54,689 bases of DNA from a virus. The position numbers and the translations under genes were made by a program. This document shows positions 48,780 through 54,689 of the stretch, one piece after another. A model generated the notes under the pieces. The model was not told the DNA's origin, ran no database searches, and saw only the letters and a list, made by a program, of their open reading frames with translations. Location of the stretch: IMG/VR virus record IMGVR_UViG_3300033047_000013, positions 1-54,689 of that record. One strand, given 5' to 3'. Numbering within the stretch: position 1 is the first letter of the stretch; every line of letters starts with the position of its first letter.

Positions 48780-49085
48780 CTACTTGGTGGTGCTCGCCGC
48801 GTCAAGGGATTTAACAAATGGTAACTCCGGCTCCGCGCGAGACGCTCGACCGTCAAATTTAACCAGTGCTGTACCGCTCAAATGAATAGGTGGATGGGTT
48901 TGACCGACCGCCATAAACCAGACGACTCCGGTCCGAGCAATCTCCGCCATTTCATCCTTGGACAGACGCCAACACGATACAGTCGATTCACCATCGCTAA
49001 AACACTCCAAATCCCTGCAATTGTCGTCTCCTGGTGGCGCTTGTAATATTTTATTTGCACCCTCAAACCCTACTGGTCGTGCCAT
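48780..49085 (-). CDS. Conserved phage hypothetical protein
   Basis: 101 aa. MARPVGFEGANKILQAPPGDDNCRDLECFSDGESTVSCWRLSKDEMAEIARTGVVWFMAVGQTHPPIHLSG shows a repeated phage pattern (RPVGF.GAN..L.APPGD, then CW.LS.DE...I..TG..W). It is a small beta-rich protein of unknown role, often near terminase genes. Confidence 0.7.
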   Translation of the reverse strand: MARPVGFEGANKILQAPPGDDNCRDLECFSDGESTVSCWRLSKDEMAEIARTGVVWFMAVGQTHPPIHLSGTALVKFDGRASRAEPELPFVKSLDAASTTK

Positions 49086-49094
49086 GTCGTGCTC

Positions 49095-49799
49095 CTATCC
49101 AAGTAAAGCAGCATACGCATCGGCTGCGTCCGCTACGCTTGATTTATCTGTTATAGCGGTTGGACGGCGCTGTGATTGATCAAAATGTAGATTCTCAGGC
49201 TCTACGATACCCATATATTTAGCCAACATCTCAATCGCCTTCAATTTATCATGCGTCACAATCTTAACCCGCCGACCCTTTTTTACATCCTCTATATGCT
49301 CCCACGACTTAAGAGCCGCCAGTTGCTCCGGCGTACACGCTGTAAAATCATACTCAGGAATACCCCATTCATTAATCTTAAAGTAGTCCGACAAATTAGA
49401 AAACGCTATGGTCGTCAACTCCTTAATAACCCTCTGTACCGACAACTCAGCATTCGCCGCCAACTCATTGACTCGCTCGGTTATAGCAGCCTTCACCATC
49501 GGACGCTCAAGAAGCCCTCTCGACTGTTCCATGACAGAGCGGGAGATGGGTCGATACAATGCATTGGAAATCCGGTCATTGCGCTTATGAGCATCACGCT
49601 CAAGATGCGTCACATACCCGTCCACAAACGACCTCTCGGACGGGGTGAGTTGTTTATAGGCACTCAGCAGCGCGAGAGTGTTGGACGGGGTGAGTTGTTT
49701 ATAGGCACTCAGCAGCGCGAGAGTGTTGGACGGGGTGGTCGCTCCGTTGAGGGTGGTCGGTGCGGGTGATGCTTCCGTATGTGTCAATGAATTGGTCAT
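49095..49799 (-). CDS. terS: Terminase small subunit
   Basis: 234 aa. After a short tandem duplication (TPSNTLALLSAYKQL twice), TPSERSFVDGYVTHLERDAHKRNDRISNALYRPISRSVMEQSRGLLERPMVKAAITERVNEL is the TerS HTH and oligomer core, and IAFSNLSDYFKINEWGIPEYDFTACTPEQLAALKSWEH follows as in many phage TerS. First gene of the leftward late operon. Recognises pac/cos and recruits the large subunit. Confidence 0.85.
   Translation of the reverse strand: MTNSLTHTEASPAPTTLNGATTPSNTLALLSAYKQLTPSNTLALLSAYKQLTPSERSFVDGYVTHLERDAHKRNDRISNALYRPISRSVMEQSRGLLERPMVKAAITERVNELAANAELSVQRVIKELTTIAFSNLSDYFKINEWGIPEYDFTACTPEQLAALKSWEHIEDVKKGRRVKIVTHDKLKAIEMLAKYMGIVEPENLHFDQSQRRPTAITDKSSVADAADAYAALLG
49641..49730 (-). 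repeat. Two tandem 45-base units in terS
   Basis: The plus-strand unit starts CGGGGTGAGTTGTTTATAGG; copies at 49641-49685 and 49686-49730 are identical. They encode 15 residues each at the N terminus of the small terminase. In frame, so it does not break the gene. Confidence 0.93.
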
Positions 49800-50537
49800 A
49801 TATTAAATGATATAACGGGACGGGTCATTGATTGTAAAGCGATTTATATCGGTCGTTACATCAGGTGGGTGTTAGTGACCACTCAGGCGCAGCAGTAGGT
49901 GTCGAACCGTGAAAAAATAAATATATATTTTTATGGGAGTGATTATGAGGGGAATGACCCACATCTGTCGTACTGTATAAATGGGTCGCAACCACCAGAA
50001 TTAAGGGGTTCCGAATTGCGACCCAAGAGCGTATCGCATGATATGGGTACGACACCTCTGTACACATATTACATGAGGTTGGTGATGTCAATTACATATA
50101 AATCGGATGTGAGCACATACATGTTAGATTTTTCCAAATCTAAACCTGTAGTATGAGCGCACAGGAAAGCAGTAGCGTTTAAGCATTTGCACCTCGCAAT
50201 AAAATTACACCTTGATTCGGTCGCTTCTATATGCAAGAATCCAATTGAAGTGACGTGGATAGCATACTGGCAAACCAAATGGTAGGTCGGGCTTATCTAC
50301 CGAACCAAAGGCCGCGTAGTCCTATTGCTGTAGGGTTTATCGCGGTCTTTTTGGTTACGGGTCAACATGGCGGTTCTCTTGACCATGCCAGACCTATGTG
50401 CATCACATTGGCTTTCCCCTTATGTGATGCCGCGTTTTTGCTGAAATTACATAATTATATATTTTTTACACATAAAACGGTTTTGCTGAAATTTGGAATT
50501 GCTCGGAATTGACCCATTCGGCCACAACCTAGGGGTG
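49800..50537. other. Gene-poor stretch between terS and the AT-rich region
   Basis: I see no convincing gene in these 738 bases. Several short open frames exist in both directions, but none has a good RBS, coding-like composition or recognisable sequence. Just upstream of terS, TTTACA and TATATC at 18-base spacing on the minus strand (about 49809-49838) could be a late promoter. The remainder may hold pac/cos or other cis sites. Confidence 0.45.
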
Positions 50538-50600
50538 TGGGGGGATGTTATGTTATAACATTATGTAATTATGAATTGTTATAATGTAACATCTACCCCC
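50538..50600. repeat. Long imperfect hairpin in the AT-rich region
   Basis: GATGTTATGTTATAAC at 50544-50559 pairs with GTTATAATGTAACATC at 50578-50593 with two mismatches, flanked by a G run (50539-50544) and a C run (50596-50600) that can extend the stem. The loop contains a TATGTAAT unit. Could be part of an origin or an RNA structure. Confidence 0.6.
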
Positions 50601-50650
50601 GTCGTAGAATACCCCTATGTTATAACATAACATTTTATAGTTATAGACAT

Positions 50651-50674
50651 AAAAAAAACACCCTTGCGAGTGCT
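50651..50674 (-). terminator. Rho-independent terminator after the 58-aa gene
   Basis: Minus strand: GCACTC-GCAA-GGGTGT (GNRA tetraloop) followed by eight T. It ends the small leftward transcript from 50885. Confidence 0.8.
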
Positions 50675-50708
50675 TGAGTTAATTTATGTAATTTATGGGA
50701 TTATGTAA

Positions 50709-50885
50709 TTATATAGATACGTTGCCGTATGTAGCTAATCCGTCATTACTGTTAAAGCCTTTAAAATAACCTTGTTTTGGTTTAACAGTATGAAGCTTGG
50801 CTAATTCGTTACGTACTTTAAAATATGATCCACCTATCATTTTATGGTGATATTTTACTAATTTATTAAATTCTGTAATTGTCAT
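50709..50885 (-). CDS. 58-aa hypothetical protein in the AT-rich region
   Basis: MTITEFNKLVKYHHKMIGGS, YFKVRNELAKLHTVKPKQGY, ending ATYGNVSI. AAGGG lies 7-8 bases before the ATG and a good terminator follows. Basic; contains a helix that could bind DNA. No family recognised. It overlaps one TATGTAAT unit at its end. Confidence 0.58.
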   Translation of the reverse strand: MTITEFNKLVKYHHKMIGGSYFKVRNELAKLHTVKPKQGYFKGFNSNDGLATYGNVSI

Positions 50886-51382
50886 TTTATAACCCTTTTG
50901 TTTCTATAACCATAATATTCCATAAAATAGGTATATTGTCAAGCGTATAATTTATGTAATTCTTATAATGTTTATGGACTATCATAATTTATGTAATTAG
51001 GCGTTAAATTATGTAATTAAAACACTCTCGAATCTGAACTGCTAGTCTGAGCGTTTACTATAATCCTTATAACGACATATAACATACTATATAGAATCTG
51101 CTGGCTATTCGATTATGAAACTAACTTATTGAGAAAAGTAAGAAAAACACCATTGAAATCATTACACTTTTTAATTACATAATATTACATAATATTATGT
51201 AATAAACCGACAATTTACTATAATTTACTATAATTAAAACCCACTAGAATGTGCCTTAATTCAAATTGCTATAATTACATAATATTACATAAATTACATA
51301 AACCCGTCGCCTATTACATAATTCCTCACATATTTACATAATAAACGCTTGCACCTATTCTATATTTATGTAATATTATGGC

Positions 51383-51487
51383 ATGGATAAAGGACGTAAT
51401 ATAATTATAGTAATATGGTTAATTGCCGCAATACTAAGCGCATTAACGTCCCATGTTTACAGTAAATTAAAAAGGATTATAAAATGA
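51383..51487 (+). CDS. 34-aa single-TM peptide
   Basis: MDKGRNIIIVIWLIAAILSA, then a basic end (HVYSKLKRIIK). Its stop overlaps the next start (ATGA). No clear RBS, but the TATGTAAT-rich leader is close. First of a rightward four-gene set. Confidence 0.45.
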   Translation: MDKGRNIIIVIWLIAAILSALTSHVYSKLKRIIK

Positions 51488-51600
51488 CTACTGTTAAAAA
51501 CGACTATCAACTGAATCAATACGCAGCAAGCATTGCTCAGGATATAATAGACAACACAACGAATCCAACAAGCGACTCAGACTACCAGGGCGCAATCTAA
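51484..51600 (+). CDS. 38-aa acidic peptide
   Basis: MTTVKNDYQLNQYAASIAQD, then IIDNTTNPTSDSDYQGAI. AAGGAT precedes the start; TAATG overlap with the next gene. Function unknown. Confidence 0.5.
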   Translation: MTTVKNDYQLNQYAASIAQDIIDNTTNPTSDSDYQGAI

Positions 51601-51914
51601 TGACATATAACAAACAAATAGGACGCAATGCCGCAAAGCTGGCAAGCAAAACCGTCGGCGTTGCCGTGACTTTTGTCGAGTTTGACGGGACGCGATATCA
51701 TTTTTGCGCGCAATGGCATAGGCTATATAAAATTATAGGCTTAGGTGGTAAAACAGAGCGGGAATCGTCCTTAAGTAAAACCTGGCAAGCGGGCAATGAA
51801 TACGCCTATTTTAACACGGCTTGCTATCCTGAGCAATTAGTCAACGGCGATCTGGAATTTATGATTGAACGCCATATGACACAAGAAATTCACGAGAGAT
51901 TCAAGAGGGTATAG
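51600..51914 (+). CDS. Hypothetical 104-aa protein
   Basis: NAAKLASKTVGVAVTFVEFDGTRYHFCAQWHRLYKIIGLGG, ESSLSKTWQAGNEYAYFNTACYPEQLVNGDLEFMIERHMTQEIHERF. Mixed alpha/beta. Coupled to the preceding and following ORFs. GC-richer than its surroundings. No family recognised. Confidence 0.58.
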   Translation: MTYNKQIGRNAAKLASKTVGVAVTFVEFDGTRYHFCAQWHRLYKIIGLGGKTERESSLSKTWQAGNEYAYFNTACYPEQLVNGDLEFMIERHMTQEIHERFKRV

Positions 51915-51915
51915 A

Positions 51916-52098
51916 ATGACGTTATTCAATATAAAAACAACTGATAAAACCTTGCAATCTTTAACGGGATTCCAGGTTTTGAATCACTATAAAGAATCGC
52001 CTGTTTACAAGCGGGTTTTTGGGAATTATATACTTGACTTCCGTTTCTTGGGTTTTTCCTTTTCCAAGCGCGGTTTACGGGCACCCTTTGGGTTGTAG
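51916..52098 (+). pseudogene. Gene cut by the IS element
   Basis: MTLFNIKTTDKTLQSLTGFQ to about KRVFG (residue 36) is phage sequence. From GNYILDF on, the frame reads through the left terminal repeat (52021) and stops by chance at 52098. The original 3' end is probably lost or lies to the right of the element. Confidence 0.6.
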
Positions 52099-52147
52099 TT
52101 AAACACAGTTTTCGAGACCTTATCCAAAACCGCTATTATTTTTTTTG

Positions 52148-53067
52148 TCATGATGTGAGCCTTTTGTAAGTTATTCGTTTTCCATCGCTCATTTGCAACA
52201 ATGAGTCCATTCGTGCGAGTGTGTGTCTTTTAACGTCACCCTCATTCAACCTAAAAGTAAATTCGTTTATATATCTGCCCAAGTGTTTTGGGCTGGCGTG
52301 GTGGTAAACCCCGTGAAGCCCACGCTTCATAACGGCGAAAACGCTTTCAATACCATTTGTTGTAACATTGTCGCGAACATATTCACCTGCACTATGATTG
52401 ATGCTCTCATGCGTGTAAAACAACCCTCCAATCGGATTGTAAATAGGGCTTTCGTCTGTAAAAATGGTTGTGTTGGGTTTGATGTGTTTCAAAGCAAAAC
52501 CTAAAGCGTTTCGGCCGGTGACAGGTTGAATTACCTCTGCTTTTACTCGACCCCCGCGTTGGCGAGCGGCAATGACGGGTGTTTTTCCGATCGTTCCGCG
52601 ACCTCTTTTTTGTTTTTTACTTTGTGTTTTGCTCCCTCTTTGCCGCCAATGTAAACTTCATCAATTTCTACAATTCCGGACAACTGGTGTGGATCATCAC
52701 CACATGCCTCACGCAATCTTTGCAACATAAACCACGCGGTTTTTTGTGTGACACCTAATTGTTTTGATAACTGAACACTGCTTATCCCCTTTCGGGCAGT
52801 GACAAAAAGATACATTGCATAGAGCCATTTATGCAATCCAACCTTACTTCTCTCAAAAACTGTATTTGTTCTAACGGTAAATACTTTTAAATCTGCATTG
52901 CATTTATAATACCCCTCGCCTCGGGAATATATCCGTTCTTTTTCTCCACAATGCGGACAGACCACCCCGTCCGGCCAGCGGCGATCTTCCATGTATAACC
53001 GTGCAGTTTCTTGGTCAGGAAACATCTCGAAAAGTTCAAATGTTGATATAGTAGATTTACTCATCAC
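52148..53067 (-). pseudogene. IS1595-family transposase, frameshifted
   Basis: N-terminal zinc ribbon (VVCPHCGEKERI, YYKCNADLKVFTV), HTH (SVQLSKQLGVTQKTAWFMLQRL), DDE motif parts DEVYIGG (first Asp), TDESPIYN (second Asp), GIESVFAVMKRGLHGVYHH (Glu). The frame changes by -1 at a run of six A (about 52606-52611 on the plus strand as a T run): the zero frame ends KNKKEVAERSEK..., the -1 frame continues KKRGRGTIGKTPVIAARQRG to the stop at 52148. Family members are single ORFs, so it is either a mutation or slippage. About 305 aa in all. Confidence 0.85.
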
Positions 53068-53383
53068 AAATCACCCGCAACAAAGCCATTGCGCCGGCAA
53101 TTTCTGCGGCACCTTTGGGTAATGGGTCGTACTGGTCAAATGTGGCCTCAAGATTACTCCACGCGGCGTGGCGAATGCCGTCCAAATCCATTATATGCTC
53201 TGCGTATTCCGCTGCATCTTCGATTTGGACGAACCTATCTGCTAACATCTCCCACACGCCTTGTGGTGCTTCTTGTTTATTTTGGAACCATCGCTTTACT
53301 GTGTCCGGGTTAACTCCGAAAAACTCTGCAGCCCCAGTTTTTGTGAGGCCACAGATGAAACATGCAGTTTGAAATGTGCTCAT
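53057..53383 (-). CDS. IS passenger: HTH regulator
   Basis: 108 aa. FICGLTKTGAAEFFGVNPDTVKRWFQNKQEAPQGVWEML is an HTH of the type in YdaS/DUF1870-like proteins; ADRFVQIEDAAEYAEHI follows. Ends overlapping the transposase start by 11 bases and directly abuts the other passenger. May regulate the element. Confidence 0.7.
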   Translation of the reverse strand: MSTFQTACFICGLTKTGAAEFFGVNPDTVKRWFQNKQEAPQGVWEMLADRFVQIEDAAEYAEHIMDLDGIRHAAWSNLEATFDQYDPLPKGAAEIAGAMALLRVICDE

Positions 53384-53868
53384 TATATATAACCCTCCAA
53401 ATCTTCACCAATAATATTAATTACGGCTGATAGGTCTTGACCTTCCCAAACAAAATCAACATCCGCCCCACCCGTTTGAGCGCGACCCGTCCAATCTGAA
53501 CCTAGGTGGTGGTCAGAAATTCTAACAACAATGTCATTAAATCTTATGTACAGACTGGTATTTTCATTGTGCGTAATCTTCCAGCCCAATTTCTTAGACA
53601 GCCGACGCACCGCCCGCATAATCCTTAGATAATTTGCATCGGCGTTAAGCATTTTCAACGCATTTGTCGCAACACCGCAATGATCGTCATATCCGCAATT
53701 AACTACAAATTCGATAGCTTCGTTTTCGGTCAAGTTACGAACAGGCACGTGGTCACAGCAGTCATCACCGCCCTCACAATCATCTTCGTGGTATAAATAG
53801 TCATTGTCTGTCAGAAAAACGCAGTTGCTGCCAGCCGACCATATTGTATATGTTATGGATTTTGTCAT
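53383..53868 (-). CDS. IS passenger: Cys-rich hypothetical protein
   Basis: 161 aa from the ATG at 53868 (AGAGAG upstream; a start at 53904 would leave less leader). YLYHEDDCEGGDDCCDHVPV and VVNCGYDDHCGVA are cysteine-rich; ITHNENTSLYIRFNDIVVRISDHHLGSDW and VDFVWEGQDLSAVINIIG show beta strands. Not a known IS gene type to me. Confidence 0.6.
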   Translation of the reverse strand: MTKSITYTIWSAGSNCVFLTDNDYLYHEDDCEGGDDCCDHVPVRNLTENEAIEFVVNCGYDDHCGVATNALKMLNADANYLRIMRAVRRLSKKLGWKITHNENTSLYIRFNDIVVRISDHHLGSDWTGRAQTGGADVDFVWEGQDLSAVINIIGEDLEGYI

Positions 53869-53923
53869 TTTAAAACTCTCTTTTAGTTTTGTGCGGTGAG
53901 CCAATCTCTCCGTCTATAACTAT

Positions 53924-53952
53924 TGTATACGCTTTCTAAATTCGAAAGTCAA
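53924..53952 (-). promoter_or_regulatory. Promoter of the IS operon
   Basis: Minus strand TTGACT at 53952-53947, 17 bases, TATACA at 53929-53924. The spacer contains CTTTC and GAAAG half-sites around GAATTTA. The -35 lies in the right terminal repeat. Confidence 0.75.
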
Positions 53953-54001
53953 GTATATAATTCCCTAAATTTAACCACTGAGCAAATAGAGAGGACTCGC
54001 A

Positions 54002-54193
54002 ATGACTAACGAACAAAACAAAACACTAACTAAATTGAATGTTATATGTGACTTTGTGCAAAATAATAAACCAAATGAATCGGACAAAGCGCGCTGGCAA
54101 CATTATATAAATGTTAAAACCCTTTTGACGGATATGCGCACAAATTTATTTAGTCAAATAAAACCAGAAGCGGGTTTATTGGATTTAATGTAA
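54002..54193 (+). CDS. Hypothetical 63-aa protein
   Basis: MTNEQNKTLTKLNVICDFVQ, ARWQHYINVKTLLTDMRTNL, helical throughout. AGAGAGGA lies about 8 bases before the start. Located just right of the IS. The trailing ATTATAACATAACAT also occurs at 50619, pointing to shared AT-rich sequence on both sides of the element. Confidence 0.58.
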   Translation: MTNEQNKTLTKLNVICDFVQNNKPNESDKARWQHYINVKTLLTDMRTNLFSQIKPEAGLLDLM

Positions 54194-54317
54194 TATTATA
54201 ACATAACATCTGATTTGCAACCGAAAATTGCAAAAATGACCGATTCAGCCCAAAATTGCACACCCCTTCGGCGTAGACGCCGGAACCCCTTCCAGCGTAG
54301 ACCCCCACATTTAATAC

Positions 54318-54345
54318 TTGACACATTATTTGACTATGTTATGAT
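54318..54345 (+). promoter_or_regulatory. Double-TTGACA type promoter of the left cassette
   Basis: TTGACA at 54318-54323, 16 bases, TATGAT at 54340-54345; TTTGAC half-repeat between. Two CAGCGTAG-like motifs (54269 with one change, 54293 exact) lie just before it and a junction core just after. It should drive the genes from 54378 across the origin to 3438. Confidence 0.75.
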
Positions 54346-54377
54346 AATTTAACCCCCATCAATGGAGACACTCAACT

Positions 54378-54689
54378 ATGACTAAAATAACATTAAAACA
54401 AGCGATCGAAGCGGACGCATGTGAAAGCGGTATAGCTTCAATGCGTAAATATCTCAAAAGCATCAACATGCCGGAAACCAGTACGTTTTCGATTGGTGAC
54501 GTGGCAAAAGGTTGTGATGTTTCAGATGCTTTATGGTGTTTACGGTTCGTAAAAGACCGTAGAACAATGATCGCCGCTATCATGCCAAGCGTGATTCGCG
54601 CCAGTAAACACACGTCCGATAAGCGAGTACATGAATGCATTAAAGCCCTTCAAGCATGGCTTGCAGGTGACGACACAATAGACCTCAAA
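54378..54689 (+). CDS. Ala-rich repeat protein, 5' part (continues at base 1)
   Basis: 104 codons, MTKITLKQAIEADACESGIA through DDTIDLK, differing from the 1511 copy at only two residues (E for K and Y for H). At the window end the sequence stops on the AAA that precedes the repeat, and base 1 continues CTGCTGCTTATG as in the paralogue. Start behind the junction core at 54353. Confidence 0.85.
   Translation, partial: MTKITLKQAIEADACESGIASMRKYLKSINMPETSTFSIGDVAKGCDVSDALWCLRFVKDRRTMIAAIMPSVIRASKHTSDKRVHECIKALQAWLAGDDTIDLK

Larger units (their letters stand above)
50562..51374. repeat. Iteron-like TATGTAAT cluster
   Basis: TATGTAAT starts at 50562, 50685, 50702, 50953, 50990, 51010, 51196, 51367; its complement ATTACATA starts at 51174, 51184, 51274, 51284, 51293, 51313. 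That is 14 copies in about 810 bases in both orientations, with pairs spaced 10 bases apart at 51174/51184 and 51274/51284. The bases from 50886 to 51382 hold no gene that I can see. Such arrays are typical of replication origins or cooperative binding sites. Confidence 0.7.
52021..53965. mobile_element. IS1595/ISXO2-like insertion sequence with two passenger genes
   Basis: Terminal inverted repeats GGGAATTATATACTTGACTT: left at 52021-52040, right at 53946-53965 (perfect 20 of 20). Length 1945 bases. All three genes run leftward: two passengers and then the transposase. No clear 8-base target duplication is visible (left flank GGGTTTTT, right flank TAAATTTA). It interrupts the gene at 51916 in the AT-rich region. 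The right repeat includes the TTGACT of the promoter that transcribes the element. Confidence 0.85.

Noticed and set aside
50255-50512. 85-codon rightward open frame
   Set aside because: No RBS, odd composition, no recognisable sequence. It runs through plainly non-coding sequence.
54359-54689. Terminal direct repeat of a linear genome (similar to 1492-1822)
   Set aside because: The two copies differ at several bases and belong to two paralogous genes, so this is not redundancy of ends.

Overview
The window looks like one complete double-stranded DNA tailed-phage genome of siphovirus type, cut open inside a simple repeat. Its last 312 bases are a second copy of the 5' part of the gene at 1511. 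They stop exactly where that gene enters its CTG/GCT repeat, and base 1 resumes inside the same kind of repeat and carries the gene's 3' part. The molecule is therefore circular or circularly permuted. The host is probably an alphaproteobacterium (inference): there is a GapR/DUF2312 homologue, a spike-base protein like that of the Rhodobacter gene transfer agent, and other families common in such phages. No integrase was seen.

Layout. (1) 54.3 kb through the origin to 3.4 kb: a rightward cassette of small accessory genes joined by a repeated junction module. It holds two Ala-rich repeat proteins, two NUMOD1-like DNA-binding proteins, an Xre regulator, tiny membrane peptides and a Dam-type methylase broken at a G10 tract. 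(2) 7.0-3.4 kb, leftward: HTH protein, methyltransferase, primase-helicase. (3) 7.1-9.0 kb, rightward: small early genes and an Xre regulator. 9.1-11.2 kb: spike base, spike/fiber and membrane protein. (4) 17.6-11.2 kb, leftward: SLOG-like protein, methyltransferase, MazG-like protein, intein-containing RadD-like helicase, VRR-NUC-like nuclease, TetR-like HTH. (5) 17.7-23.5 kb, rightward: recombination and replication block (Cas4-like nuclease, ssDNA-binding DUF2815, GapR-like protein, family B polymerase). (6) 49.8-23.5 kb, leftward: the late operon, in transcription order terminase small, membrane/holin candidate, terminase large, PAPS-reductase-like protein, tRNA, spanins, portal, scaffold, P22-type coat, connectors, tail tube, frameshifted tail chaperone, tape measure, tail tip and tailspike. 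Two small rightward islands (36.7-37.0 and 46.8-47.5 kb) interrupt it. (7) 49.8-54.2 kb: an AT-rich accessory region with iteron-like TATGTAAT repeats, small ORFs and a 1.95 kb IS1595-like element carrying two passenger genes.

The genes make a self-contained programme: early regulators on a shared double-TTGACA promoter, replication and recombination enzymes, three DNA methyltransferases, virion assembly, DNA packaging and spanin lysis. The points I would look at first are: the 8-mer CAGCGTAG, found 17 times on the plus strand and never seen in the reverse orientation, regardless of gene direction; the gene-junction module that fuses common tails to upstream proteins and supplies the ribosome-binding site of the next gene; signal-peptide-like leaders on the coat, tail tube and scaffold proteins; and the recoding or slippage sites (tail chaperone T TTT TTC, methylase G10, the Ala-repeat proteins, the transposase A6).
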